Origin: Pseudalkalibacillus sp051842935
GTDB lineage: Bacteria; Bacillota; Bacilli; Bacillales; Fictibacillaceae
Assembly: GCF_051842935.1 (NCBI RefSeq)
Contig: NZ_JBPXRR010000001.1
Coordinates: forward strand, 992,001 to 1,056,000
DNA: 64,000 nucleotides
Direction of reading: 5' to 3'
The notes beneath the pieces are model-generated. The model was not told the DNA's origin. It ran no database searches and saw nothing but the letters and a program-made list of their open reading frames with translations. How positions within the stretch are numbered: position 1 is the stretch's first letter; each line of letters opens with the position of its first letter. Shown piece by piece: positions 16,924 to 25,743 of the stretch. Made by a program: the position numbers and the translations under genes.

Positions 16924-17496
16924 ATGAAGCGTAATAAGAAGGAACGTCAACAAGTGTTGAAGGAGACCATTCTAATCAATCCTTTCATTACAGATGAAGA
17001 TTTAGCGAATCAATTCCAGGTCAGCGTGCAGACCATTCGTCTGGATCGGCTGGAACTCTCGATTCCAGAGTTGCGGGAAAGGATCAAGAATGTAGCTCAG
17101 CAACAATTAGATGAAGTCAAGGCTCTTTCCATTGAGGATGTCATAGGTGAAATCATCGACTTGCAGCTTGATGAGTCAGCTATCTCGATACTCGACATCA
17201 AACAAGAGCATGTTTTCTCAAGGCATAATATCGCACGTGGTCATCATTTGTTCGCACAAGCCAATTCATTAGCTGTTGCAATCATCAACGATGAACTGGC
17301 GCTCACAAGTAAATCGGATATACGATTTACGAGACAGGTGAAAGTTGGCGAGCGTGTAGTTGCTAAAGCAGTGGTCCAAGAACATCAAGCTGATCGGACA
17401 ATTGTCGAAGTGAGAAGTTATGTAGAACAAGAACTGGTCTTCGAGGGCATTTTCACAATGTTCCGTTCGAATAAAAGGCAAACAGAAGGGACGTAA
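16924..17496 (+). CDS. fapR: Transcription factor FapR, fatty acid and phospholipid regulator
   Basis: FapR represses fatty-acid and phospholipid genes until malonyl-CoA binds it. The 190-residue protein has an N-terminal DeoR-like helix-turn-helix (DEDLANQFQVSVQTIRLDRL, about residues 20-39) and a C-terminal hot-dog ligand domain containing RHNIARGHHLFAQANSLA. Its own operator lies upstream. plsX, fabD and fabG follow with 0-8 base gaps, forming the classical FapR-controlled operon. Confidence 0.96.
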   Translation: MKRNKKERQQVLKETILINPFITDEDLANQFQVSVQTIRLDRLELSIPELRERIKNVAQQQLDEVKALSIEDVIGEIIDLQLDESAISILDIKQEHVFSRHNIARGHHLFAQANSLAVAIINDELALTSKSDIRFTRQVKVGERVVAKAVVQEHQADRTIVEVRSYVEQELVFEGIFTMFRSNKRQTEGT

Positions 17497-17504
17497 AAGG
17501 ATCG

Positions 17505-18506
17505 ATGAGAATTGCCATTGATGCAATGGGAGGTGACCATGCACCAGAGCAAGTCGTTCTGGGTGCCATGGAAGCCGTCAAAGAATATAAAGATTTAGAG
17601 ATCACATTGGTCGGTGACGAAAACGAAATCAAGAAATATTTAAGTGATTCCGACCGATTGAACATTTTACATACAACAGAAAAAATTACGAGTGAAGATG
17701 AACCTGTCAGAGCTGTAAGAAGGAAAAAGGATGCATCAATGGTCCTTTCTGCTGTCGAAGTGAAGGAAGGTCGAGCGGATGCTTGTATTTCTGCTGGGAA
17801 CACTGGCGCGTTGATGACGACCGGGCTTCTTCACGTAGGTCGAATCAAAGGCATTGATCGTCCAGCACTTTCACCTACATTACCTACGCTAGACGGACAA
17901 GGATTTGTGTTGTTGGATGTCGGTTCCAATATGGACGCAAAAGCAGAACACCTATATCAGTACGCCTTGATGGGTACGGTTTACAGTCAAAAAGTAAGGG
18001 ATATAGAACGCCCGAGAGTCGGTTTGCTGAATGTTGGCACTGAGGAAGGGAAAGGAAATGAACTTTCCAAGAAGACCTATCAGATGTTGAAAGACTCAGA
18101 GCACATCCAATTTGTCGGAAATGTGGAAGCACGTGACCTTTTGGATGGAATTGCTGACGTTGTCGTTTGCGACGGTTTCTCTGGAAACCTCGTCTTGAAG
18201 ACAATTGAAGGAACAGCGATGTCGATCTTTTCAATGTTGAAGGAACAATTGATGAGCTCAATGAAAAGTAAATTGGCAGCTGCGGTCTTGAAACCACAAT
18301 TCAAAGCGTTGAAGGCAAAACTGGATTACAGTGAGTATGGGGGAGCCGCTTTATTCGGCTTAAGAGCTCCTGTCATAAAAGCCCACGGCTCTTCGGATGC
18401 AAATGCGATTTTGAACGCGATTCGACAAGCGCGCCATATGGTAGAGCATGACGTGGTGGACATTATTACAGAAAAGGCATCTCGATTGGAAGGGAATGAG
18501 GAATAA
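17505..18506 (+). CDS. plsX: Phosphate acyltransferase PlsX
   Basis: PlsX converts acyl-ACP and phosphate to acyl-phosphate, the acyl donor for PlsY in phospholipid synthesis. The 333-residue protein begins IAIDAMGGDHAPEQVVLGA and has DACISAGNTGALM, LDVGSNMDAK and GFSGNLVLKTIEG. AAAAGGA is only three bases before the ATG, so initiation may rely partly on coupling with fapR. The stop codon abuts the fabD ATG. Confidence 0.96.
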   Translation: MRIAIDAMGGDHAPEQVVLGAMEAVKEYKDLEITLVGDENEIKKYLSDSDRLNILHTTEKITSEDEPVRAVRRKKDASMVLSAVEVKEGRADACISAGNTGALMTTGLLHVGRIKGIDRPALSPTLPTLDGQGFVLLDVGSNMDAKAEHLYQYALMGTVYSQKVRDIERPRVGLLNVGTEEGKGNELSKKTYQMLKDSEHIQFVGNVEARDLLDGIADVVVCDGFSGNLVLKTIEGTAMSIFSMLKEQLMSSMKSKLAAAVLKPQFKALKAKLDYSEYGGAALFGLRAPVIKAHGSSDANAILNAIRQARHMVEHDVVDIITEKASRLEGNEE

Positions 18507-19448
18507 ATGGGTAAAGTAGCATTTTTATTTCCAGGACAAGGCTCCCAGCAAGTAGGGATGGGTCAAGAAATCGCAAAAGTAAACGAACGCTCTGAAGCAG
18601 TGTTCAAGCAAGCGGACCAAAGACTTGAATATGCGCTATCGGATATCATCAAAAACGGTCCAGAAGATGCGTTGACACGTACGGAGAATACACAACCAGC
18701 ACTATTGACTACAAGTATAGCGATCTTGAAAGCAATGGAAGAACACGGGGTCCAACCAGACTTTACCGCTGGACACAGTCTGGGTGAATATACTGCTCTG
18801 GTTGCTTCAGGTGCACTTTCGTTTGAAGATGCGGTTTATGCTGTACGAAAGCGCGGCATGTTCATGGAAGAAGCGGTTCCTGCAGGGGAAGGGGCGATGG
18901 CAGCCATCCTCGGTATGGATGCTGATGCACTTCAGACCATCACTAACCGGGTGACGGAAGCAGGAGATTCTGTCCAATTAGCGAACTTGAATTGCCCTGG
19001 TCAGATTGTCATTTCCGGTACGAAAGAAGGAGTAGAGAAAGCTTCTGAAATTGCAAAAGAAGAAGGAGCGAAGCGAATCATCCCTCTTCAAGTCAGTGGT
19101 CCATTCCACTCTGAATTGATGAAGCCAGCTGCGGACAAGATGGGAGACGTCCTCGATGAATTGACGTTCTCTGATGCTGCGATCCCTGTCGTTGCGAATG
19201 TAACAGCTACTGCAGTCACAGAAGCTTCTGAAATCAAGAAGAAATTGATCGAACAAATATATTCTCCTGTCCGTTGGGAAGAAACGATTCAGTTCTTGTT
19301 AGACGAAGGTGTAGATACATTCGTCGAAATCGGACCAGGTAAGGTTCTATCTGGATTAGTGAAGAAAATCCATCGTCGTGCAACGACCATCGCCATATCT
19401 GATCCTGAATCATTGACTGCTGCGATGGAAAAACTGAAGGAGGTATGA
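18507..19448 (+). CDS. fabD: Malonyl-CoA:ACP transacylase
   Basis: Loads malonyl units onto acyl carrier protein for chain elongation. The 313-residue protein shows FPGQGSQQVGMG at the N-terminus, the nucleophile motif AGHSLGEYTAL and the oxyanion and His motif VSGPFHSELM. The ATG follows the plsX stop directly; GAGGAA within the plsX end serves as ribosome binding site. fabG starts four bases later. Confidence 0.97.
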   Translation: MGKVAFLFPGQGSQQVGMGQEIAKVNERSEAVFKQADQRLEYALSDIIKNGPEDALTRTENTQPALLTTSIAILKAMEEHGVQPDFTAGHSLGEYTALVASGALSFEDAVYAVRKRGMFMEEAVPAGEGAMAAILGMDADALQTITNRVTEAGDSVQLANLNCPGQIVISGTKEGVEKASEIAKEEGAKRIIPLQVSGPFHSELMKPAADKMGDVLDELTFSDAAIPVVANVTATAVTEASEIKKKLIEQIYSPVRWEETIQFLLDEGVDTFVEIGPGKVLSGLVKKIHRRATTIAISDPESLTAAMEKLKEV

Positions 19449-19452
19449 AACG

Positions 19453-20193
19453 ATGCTTAGTGGTAAAACTGCGTTAGTAACAGGTGCTTCTAGAGGAATC
19501 GGACGAGCAATTGCACTTGAACTTGCCCGTCAAGGAGCTTCCGTGGCCGTCAACTATTCTGGAAGTGAAGAAAAAGCACGTAAAGTTGTTGAAGAGATCC
19601 AAGAAAACGGAGGTAACGCCTTCGCAATCCAATCGGATGTAGCGAGTATGGACTCCGTAACTTCTATGATCAAAGAAGTCATCTCCACGTTCGGATCACT
19701 TGATATTCTGGTCAACAATGCAGGAATCACACGTGATAATCTGTTGATGAGAATGAAAGAAGAAGAATGGGACGCTGTCATCAACACGAATCTTAAAGGT
19801 GTCTTCAACTGCACGAAAGCGGTGACCCGTCAAATGATGAAACAGCGCTCAGGACGTATCATCAACATCGCCTCCATCGTCGGTGTATCCGGCAACCCAG
19901 GACAAGCGAACTATGTTGCAGCCAAAGCAGGAGTCATCGGTCTGACAAAATCAACCGCAAAAGAATTGTGCAGCCGTGGCATCACAGTCAACGCAGTTGC
20001 ACCAGGCTTTATCGAAACGGACATGACTGACGCGCTTGAAGGGAACGTAAAAGATGAAATGCTCAAGCAGATCCCACTCGCAAGACTCGGTCGACCGGAA
20101 GATATCGCAGCTGCTGTGAGGTTCTTGGCGGGGGATGAGGCGAGTTATATTACGGGGCAGACTATCCACGTAGACGGCGGCATGGTAATGTAA
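19453..20193 (+). CDS. fabG: 3-oxoacyl-[ACP] reductase FabG
   Basis: NADPH-dependent reductase of the fatty-acid elongation cycle, a short-chain dehydrogenase. The 246-residue protein shows the cofactor motif VTGASRGIGRA, the NNAG motif, and the catalytic Ser-Tyr-Lys set in ASIVGVSG and NYVAAKAG. GGAGGTATGAAACG lies before the ATG. A 435-base gap with repeats separates it from acpP, whereas in many relatives acpP follows at once. Confidence 0.97.
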   Translation: MLSGKTALVTGASRGIGRAIALELARQGASVAVNYSGSEEKARKVVEEIQENGGNAFAIQSDVASMDSVTSMIKEVISTFGSLDILVNNAGITRDNLLMRMKEEEWDAVINTNLKGVFNCTKAVTRQMMKQRSGRIINIASIVGVSGNPGQANYVAAKAGVIGLTKSTAKELCSRGITVNAVAPGFIETDMTDALEGNVKDEMLKQIPLARLGRPEDIAAAVRFLAGDEASYITGQTIHVDGGMVM

Positions 20194-20331
20194 CTAAAAA
20201 TTTCTGGTAAACATGTCTCTCGAACTACTGCGTTACGTTGTTGCTCGGATCCTCACGTATTATATATACGCTCCGGTCCTCGCAACTGCCGTGCCTTGTA
20301 TTTCGAGGCCCTGTTTATCCTCAATTTTTAG
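20194..20331. repeat. Quasi-palindromic intergenic element (about 138 bp)
   Basis: The ends CTAAAAATTTCTGGTAAACATG and CTGTTTATCCTCAATTTTTAG are imperfect inverted repeats. Inside, a long imperfect stem is centred on CGTAT-TATAT-ATACG near 20256-20270, with GTTGC/GCAAC, GGA.CC/GG.TCC and CTCGAA/TTCGAG arms. No protein product is credible; the ORF across it is short and lacks a ribosome binding site. It starts right at the fabG stop and resembles structured intergenic repeats seen in Bacillaceae. Confidence 0.7.
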
Positions 20332-20390
20332 CTTTCATTTAGAATATTTGAAGCTTTTAGATCACGATGCTTTGTTCCTTGGTGATTTCG

Positions 20391-20539
20391 CATGAAATTT
20401 ACGACACTCCTGCGGGAATAGCGAGCCAGGCGAGACCCCACACTTTTTAAAAGGATCTTCGACTAACAGCCACCACTTCCTGTGGTGAACGTCGAAGCCG
20501 GGACATCCTGTGGGAGTGATTTTGAAGAAATCAACATGA
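20391..20539. repeat. Second structured repeat, longest member of a dispersed family
   Basis: It begins near CGACACTCCTGCGGG and ends with GGGAGTGATTTTGAAGAAATC. An inner hairpin has the arms CTTCGAC/GTCGAAG and CACCAC/GTGGTG. CACTCC near the left end pairs with GGAGTG near the right end. Its right end is recognisably repeated at 35761 and 38177. It occupies most of the space before the acpP promoter. Confidence 0.65.
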
Positions 20540-20576
20540 CTATTTAACAAAACCTAAAAGATTAAGACAATCACAA

Positions 20577-20605
20577 TTTACGAAGTCGTATACTTCTCGT
20601 ATAAT
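20577..20605 (+). promoter_or_regulatory. Sigma-A-like promoter of acpP
   Basis: TTTACG, a 17-base spacer and a perfect TATAAT lie 24 bases before the acpP ATG. With the repeats separating acpP from fabG, the gene probably has its own transcription. No FapR half-site is seen here. Confidence 0.55.
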
Positions 20606-20628
20606 TACTTGAGAGGAGGTGAACGGAC

Positions 20629-20862
20629 ATGGCAGACATTCAAGAGCGTATTACAAAAATCATCGTTGACCGTTTAGGGGTTGATGAGGAAGAAGTGAAA
20701 GTAGAATCTTCTTTTAAAGAAGATCTTGGAGCAGACTCTCTAGATGTTGTTGAACTTGTTATGGAACTTGAAGATGAGTTCGATATGGAGATTTCTGACG
20801 AAGATGCAGAAAAGATTGCTACTGTTGGCGATGTAGTGAATTACATAAACAGCCATCAATAG
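20629..20862 (+). CDS. acpP: Acyl carrier protein
   Basis: Carries growing acyl chains on a phosphopantetheine arm. The acidic 77-residue protein has the attachment motif GADSLDVVEL, with S37 as the modified residue. GAGAGGAGGTGA precedes the ATG. It is followed by an intrinsic terminator, then rnc. Confidence 0.98.
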   Translation: MADIQERITKIIVDRLGVDEEEVKVESSFKEDLGADSLDVVELVMELEDEFDMEISDEDAEKIATVGDVVNYINSHQ

Positions 20863-20869
20863 TTTGTCG

Positions 20870-20896
20870 GGGTTGACCCTTACCGGTCAGCCCTTT
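20870..20896 (+). terminator. Terminator after acpP
   Basis: GGGTTGACC and GGTCAGCCC form a nine-pair stem with one G-U pair and a 6-base loop, followed by TTTATCTAATTTT. The tail is weak, so some read-through into rnc is likely. Confidence 0.65.
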
Positions 20897-20980
20897 ATCT
20901 AATTTTCTGCTAATATAAAGGAAAAACAAATGGAATACACATTAGAAAAATGACATGCGAAAGGAATTATGGAGGTCACT

Positions 20981-21742
20981 ATGTCCAACCGTACTTCATC
21001 AAAGAATAAATATCCAAGACCGAAACGCAGACCTTTTACGAAAGAAGAACTTTCAGTCCGTTTTGCTGCGTTTCAAAAAGAATTGCACATCCACTTCAAT
21101 AATGAAAAGTTGTTGTTTCAAGCTTTTACTCATTCATCGTATGTGAATGAGCATCGTAAACGTCCAAGTGACGATAACGAACGCCTCGAATTTTTAGGAG
21201 ATGCAGTCCTTGAGCTGACGATTTCACAGTACTTGTATAAGAAATATCACAATATGTCCGAAGGTGAATTGACCAAGCTACGTGCAGCCATCGTATGTGA
21301 ACCATCACTAGTGACCTTTGCACATCAATTGAAATTCGGAGATCTTGTTTTATTAGGTAAAGGGGAAGAAAATACAGGTGGACGTACTCGACCTGCGCTA
21401 TTGGCGGATGTTTTCGAAGCCTTCATCGGTGCTCTTTATCTCGATCAGGGACTAGAAGTGGTAGAGAGCTTTTTGGACGAATATGTGTATCCTAAGATTA
21501 ATGAAGGTGCTTTTTCCCATGTGATGGATTTCAAGAGTCAGCTACAGGAATTCATACAACGTGAAAATCACGGTACACTTGATTATCGGATCGTACAAGA
21601 AACAGGTCCTGCACACAACCGTGAATTCACATCAGAAGTATATTTGGGCAGTGAACGATTAGGAGTAGGGCATGGCCGTTCCAAGAAAGAAGCGGAGCAG
21701 CAGGCCGCCCGAGAAGCATTACAATACTTGAACTCTAAATGA
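20981..21742 (+). CDS. rnc: Ribonuclease III
   Basis: Double-strand-specific RNase that processes rRNA precursors and, in Bacillus, silences toxin mRNAs. The signature ERLEFLGDAVLELTIS and the second active-site region GALYLDQGLE are intact. A C-terminal dsRNA-binding domain (about the last 70 residues) contains GRSKKEAEQQAAREAL. I start at 20981 (MSNRTSS) because GGAGGTCACT precedes it and the family start fits; an in-frame ATG at 20969 would add four residues. The product is 253 residues. Confidence 0.95.
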   Translation: MSNRTSSKNKYPRPKRRPFTKEELSVRFAAFQKELHIHFNNEKLLFQAFTHSSYVNEHRKRPSDDNERLEFLGDAVLELTISQYLYKKYHNMSEGELTKLRAAIVCEPSLVTFAHQLKFGDLVLLGKGEENTGGRTRPALLADVFEAFIGALYLDQGLEVVESFLDEYVYPKINEGAFSHVMDFKSQLQEFIQRENHGTLDYRIVQETGPAHNREFTSEVYLGSERLGVGHGRSKKEAEQQAAREALQYLNSK

Positions 21743-21753
21743 GCGGAATGAAG

Positions 21754-21786
21754 AAGGGTTGCCTCTATGGAGGCAACCCTTTCTTG
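21754..21786. terminator. Bidirectional terminator between rnc and the UPF0435 gene
   Basis: AAGGGTTGCCTC and GAGGCAACCCTT form a perfect 12-pair stem with a 4-base loop. T-rich tails can serve rnc on the plus strand and the convergent small gene on the minus strand. Confidence 0.88.
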
Positions 21787-21788
21787 AC

Positions 21789-22016
21789 TTATTTACTTTT
21801 GCGCAACTCACTCAATTCTTGAATGATGCCTTCAGTCTCACTGACACTGAAATGGTCTTTTTTCATGACGAATTCATATAAGTCCTTCAGATCTTCATAT
21901 TGATCGACATCAAAGTCTTCAGAGCGCATGACGCCTGTATTGACAACTTGCATTTGTTTTTGCATTTGCTCAAGCATATACGCCATATTTTCCTGGCTTT
22001 TGACACTAAGATTCAC
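21789..22016 (-). CDS. UPF0435/DUF1128 family protein (YfkK-like)
   Basis: A 75-residue acidic, helical protein of unknown function. The pattern NTGVMRSEDFDVDQYEDLKD followed by LYEFVMKKDHFSVSE matches the UPF0435 (DUF1128) family of small Bacillaceae proteins, such as B. subtilis YfkK. The GTG start has AAAGGATGG eight bases upstream. It is the only reverse-strand gene besides rpmB and is flanked by its own terminator and a candidate promoter. It seems inserted between rnc and smc, which are adjacent in B. subtilis. Confidence 0.8.
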   Translation of the reverse strand: MNLSVKSQENMAYMLEQMQKQMQVVNTGVMRSEDFDVDQYEDLKDLYEFVMKKDHFSVSETEGIIQELSELRKSK

Positions 22017-22052
22017 AGAACCATCCTTTCTACGATTCGTTGATCAATTTTC

Positions 22053-22083
22053 ATTGTAGCATGAATCATGGGCACTTGTTGAA
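22053..22083 (-). promoter_or_regulatory. Candidate promoter of the UPF0435 gene
   Basis: On the reverse strand the extended -10 TGCTACAAT lies about 37 bases before the GTG start. The best -35 (TTCAAC) is 19 bases away, which is long, so the extended -10 would have to carry the activity. Confidence 0.35.
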
Positions 22084-22162
22084 TTTCACTTGTGTTCTTC
22101 TTCAGCTTTCCTCTTTATGATAAAATATATAGGTATGTATTCAAGGGAAGGGGGAATCTTAC

Positions 22163-25100
22163 ATGTTCCTCAAACGTTTAGATGTCGTAGGGTTCAAGTC
22201 CTTTGCTGAACGAATCGGAATCGAGTTCGTTCCAGGGGTTACAGCTGTTGTTGGCCCGAACGGCAGTGGGAAAAGTAATATATCGGATGCAGTCCGATGG
22301 GTGCTTGGTGAACAATCAGCCAAATCGCTGCGTGGCGCTAAAATGGAAGACATCATCTTTGCAGGTAGTGATACACGTAGACCACTGAATGTTGCCGAAG
22401 TGACACTTACATTGGATAACGAAGATCAGCATATACCGATTGAATATAATGAAATCAGTATTACTCGTAGAGTGTACCGATCTGGAGATAGCGAATACTT
22501 GATCAACCGTCAGCAATGTCGATTGAAGGACATCATCGATTTGTTCATGGATTCCGGTTTAGGGAGAGAAGCCTATTCCATCATCGGACAAGGTAAAGTC
22601 GAAGAGATCTTAAGCAGTAAACCAGAAGACCGCAGAAAAATTTTTGAAGAAGCGGCTGGGGTCTTGAAATATAAGACACGTAAGATCAAGGCGGAGCAAA
22701 AGCTTAAGGAAACAGAAGAGAACCTCAATCGAGTGGAAGATATTCTTTATGAATTGGAAGATCAAGTCGAGCCTCTCAAGATCCAAGCTTCCATTGCAAG
22801 AGATTATCTTGATAAAAAAAGTGAGCTTGAGGTCATCGAATCCGCATTGATCGTCCATGAAATAGAGGATCTACATAGTCGCTGGGAAGCGAAGTCCAAA
22901 GAGATTGAACGATTGAAAGAGGAAGAAGTGAAGCTTCAAGAACGAGTGCTTGAAAAAGAGGCTTCCATCGATAAGATCCGGGACGAGTTGTCTGCTTTGG
23001 ATGAGTCGATTGATGAATTGCAAGATGTCTTGCTGAACGTCAGCGAAGAGCTTGAAAAGCATGAAGGTAAACGTGAAGTCATGCGGGAGAGAAAGAAGAA
23101 CTATCATCAGAATAAAGAACAGCTGACAAAGAAGATTGCGAGTTACAAAGAGAAGAAACAATCCATTGATAAAATGTTGACCAGTGAAAAAGAAGTGTTG
23201 AAACAGCATCAGGACAAGCTAAGTCAATTGAAGGCGCAGTTGAAGGATGAAGAAGGTCAGCTCGTCATGATGGACAAGAACATTGAAGAAGAGCTTGAAC
23301 AGTTGAAAAGCCAATTCTTCGATTGCTTGAATGAGCAGACCTCGATCAAAAACGAAATCCGTTATTTGACGGAGCAGCTTGAGCAGCAATCGAACAAAAC
23401 GAGCAAACTCGATGAACGTCATGAGCAATATATTGAAGAGCGGGAGAAAATCACCACCAGAAAAGCTGAACTTACGGAGCAGTTGTCGGTTGTGCAAGAG
23501 CAGCTGGAAACACAGATGGACGGTTTTCTGAAGTTGAAAAGACAAATTGAGCAAGATGAATCGAAGCTTTCTGAAAAAGAATCGAACCTTTACAAAGCCT
23601 ATCAGTTCATCCAACAATTCCGTTCGAAAAAAGAAATGCTTGAGGAAATGCAGGACGATTACAGTGGTTTTTTCCAGGGAGTCCGAGAGATTCTTAAGGA
23701 ACGTAGAAAACGTTTGAAGGGCATTGAAGGGGCAGTTGCTGAGCTTGTGACAGTAGAGAAGGAACAAGAGACCGCCTTGGAAACAGCCCTTGGTGCAGCT
23801 ACGCAGAATGTCGTTGTAGATTCTGAAGAAAATGCGCGAGCCGCCATTACATTCCTCAAACAGAAACGACTTGGACGAGCGACCTTTTTACCAATGTCGG
23901 TCATTCGAAGCCGAAAACTGCCTTCACAAGAGGTAGAGAAGGTACGCAGCCATAACTCCTTTATCGGGATTGCTTCCGATCTTGTCACCTTTGACGATCG
24001 TTATCGAAACGTCATTGAAAATCTGCTTGGTAATGTAGTGATTGCACAAAATTTAGAAGGTGCGAACGCATTGGCTAGGCTCTTGAAGCATCGATACAGA
24101 ATCGTCACCATTGAAGGTGATGTCGTCAATCCGGGCGGGTCGATGTCAGGTGGTAGCATGAAGCAGAAGAACAGCTCCCTGTTATCGAGACAACGAGAAC
24201 TAGAAACAATCACTGAAAAATTATCTTCCATGGAAGTCCAGACCGAAAAGCTGGAAATGGAAGTGAAAAACGGGAAAGCTGAGTTGCAAGAACAGAAGTC
24301 GAGTATGGAGTCGATGCGCGAGAACGGGGAGCAAATTCGTCTTAAGGAACAACAGTTGAAAGGCGAACTCCGTGAGATTGAACTCGAAAGCAAAAACATC
24401 AACGAGCATCTCTATCTGTATGACCGTGAGAAAGGTGCATTCCATTCAGAAAAGGAAACGATGGAAAAAAGGATATCAACCTTGAAAGGATCGTTAAAGA
24501 CCTCTGAAGATAAAGCGTCTGAACTTGAAACTGAAGTCGAACGTTTGACGCATCAGAAGAAAAACGCCCAAACGACGAAGGAAGACTTGAATGAGTCCAT
24601 TACGACGCTTAAGGTGAACGTCGCTCAATGTGAGCAACAGTACACGAACTCAAAAGATACTGTTCGTCGTCTACAGAATGATTTGGATGAAACAGTCCAA
24701 GTCTTAGAGGAAGCGGAAGAAGAATTCTGGTTGTTAGAGGAAGCAGTGAACACGAGTTCTTCTGATGAAGAAGCGTTGGACGAGCAGATCATACAGCATC
24801 GAAAAGATAAGGATGCGACCATCCAGTTGATTGGTGACCGTCGTAAAGAGCGGACGGAAAGACAAGAGAATATCGAAAAGCACGAAATGGAACTGAAAGA
24901 ATTGAAAAGAGTCCATAAGCAGATGTCAGACGGCATTCACCAAGAAGAAGTTCGGATGAACCGCCTGGATGTGGAGCTTGAAAATCGATTGACTCACTTG
25001 AGTGAAGAATACCAGTTGACGTATGAGCGGGCGAAAGAAAAGTACAAACTGGAGATGGACCCCGATGAAGCTCGTACGAAAGTGAAACTGATCAAGCAGG

Positions 25101-25729
25101 CGATCGAAGAATTAGGTACGGTCAATCTGGGTGCAATTGATGAGTATGAGCGTGTTTCTGAGCGATATAACTTCTTGACAGATCAGCGTGACGACTTGAA
25201 TGAAGCAAAAGCTACATTATACGGTATCATTACAGAGATGGATGAAGTAATGACGAAACGGTTCAAGGAGTCATTTTTTGAGATCCGCACACACTTCCGG
25301 ACGATATTCAGTGAACTCTTCGGAGGGGGACGAGCGGATCTTGAATTGACTGACCCCGAGGATCTGTTGAACACAGGGGTCAACATCCTCGCGCAACCTC
25401 CTGGGAAGAAGCTTCAGCATATGGCCCTGCTTTCTGGAGGAGAACGAGCACTAACCGCAATCGCACTGTTGTTTGGGATCCTGAAAGTCCGGCCTGTGCC
25501 ATTCTGTATTTTGGACGAGGTAGAGGCTGCACTGGATGAAGCGAACGTAAGCCGGTTTGCAAAATTCTTGCGTGCTTTCAGTAAAGAGACCCAGTTCATT
25601 GTGGTCACACACCGTAAAGGAACGATGGAAGAGGCAGATGTACTGTATGGCGTCACCATGCAGGAATCAGGCGTCTCCAATCTTGTTTCAGTGAAATTAG
25701 AAGATACGAAAGAATTAGTAACGACGTAG
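22163..25729 (+). CDS. smc: Chromosome segregation ATPase SMC
   Basis: SMC dimers with ScpAB condense and align the replicated chromosome. The 1188-residue protein has an N-terminal Walker A (GPNGSGKSN, about 32-40) and two very long coiled coils (about 165-500 and 675-1010). A hinge domain (about 505-665, with the conserved NPGGSMSGGS) separates them. The C-terminal signature LSGGERALTAIAL and Walker B FCILDEVEAALDEANV are present. AAGGGAAGGGGGAATC precedes the ATG. ftsY follows after 14 bases. Confidence 0.98.
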   Translation: MFLKRLDVVGFKSFAERIGIEFVPGVTAVVGPNGSGKSNISDAVRWVLGEQSAKSLRGAKMEDIIFAGSDTRRPLNVAEVTLTLDNEDQHIPIEYNEISITRRVYRSGDSEYLINRQQCRLKDIIDLFMDSGLGREAYSIIGQGKVEEILSSKPEDRRKIFEEAAGVLKYKTRKIKAEQKLKETEENLNRVEDILYELEDQVEPLKIQASIARDYLDKKSELEVIESALIVHEIEDLHSRWEAKSKEIERLKEEEVKLQERVLEKEASIDKIRDELSALDESIDELQDVLLNVSEELEKHEGKREVMRERKKNYHQNKEQLTKKIASYKEKKQSIDKMLTSEKEVLKQHQDKLSQLKAQLKDEEGQLVMMDKNIEEELEQLKSQFFDCLNEQTSIKNEIRYLTEQLEQQSNKTSKLDERHEQYIEEREKITTRKAELTEQLSVVQEQLETQMDGFLKLKRQIEQDESKLSEKESNLYKAYQFIQQFRSKKEMLEEMQDDYSGFFQGVREILKERRKRLKGIEGAVAELVTVEKEQETALETALGAATQNVVVDSEENARAAITFLKQKRLGRATFLPMSVIRSRKLPSQEVEKVRSHNSFIGIASDLVTFDDRYRNVIENLLGNVVIAQNLEGANALARLLKHRYRIVTIEGDVVNPGGSMSGGSMKQKNSSLLSRQRELETITEKLSSMEVQTEKLEMEVKNGKAELQEQKSSMESMRENGEQIRLKEQQLKGELREIELESKNINEHLYLYDREKGAFHSEKETMEKRISTLKGSLKTSEDKASELETEVERLTHQKKNAQTTKEDLNESITTLKVNVAQCEQQYTNSKDTVRRLQNDLDETVQVLEEAEEEFWLLEEAVNTSSSDEEALDEQIIQHRKDKDATIQLIGDRRKERTERQENIEKHEMELKELKRVHKQMSDGIHQEEVRMNRLDVELENRLTHLSEEYQLTYERAKEKYKLEMDPDEARTKVKLIKQAIEELGTVNLGAIDEYERVSERYNFLTDQRDDLNEAKATLYGIITEMDEVMTKRFKESFFEIRTHFRTIFSELFGGGRADLELTDPEDLLNTGVNILAQPPGKKLQHMALLSGGERALTAIALLFGILKVRPVPFCILDEVEAALDEANVSRFAKFLRAFSKETQFIVVTHRKGTMEEADVLYGVTMQESGVSNLVSVKLEDTKELVTT

Positions 25730-25743
25730 TTTAGGAGGATAAC

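Noticed and set aside
20213..20395. A 60-codon open frame in the fabG-acpP gap
   Set aside because: No ribosome binding site, lies inside two structured repeats, and the protein sequence shows no family features.
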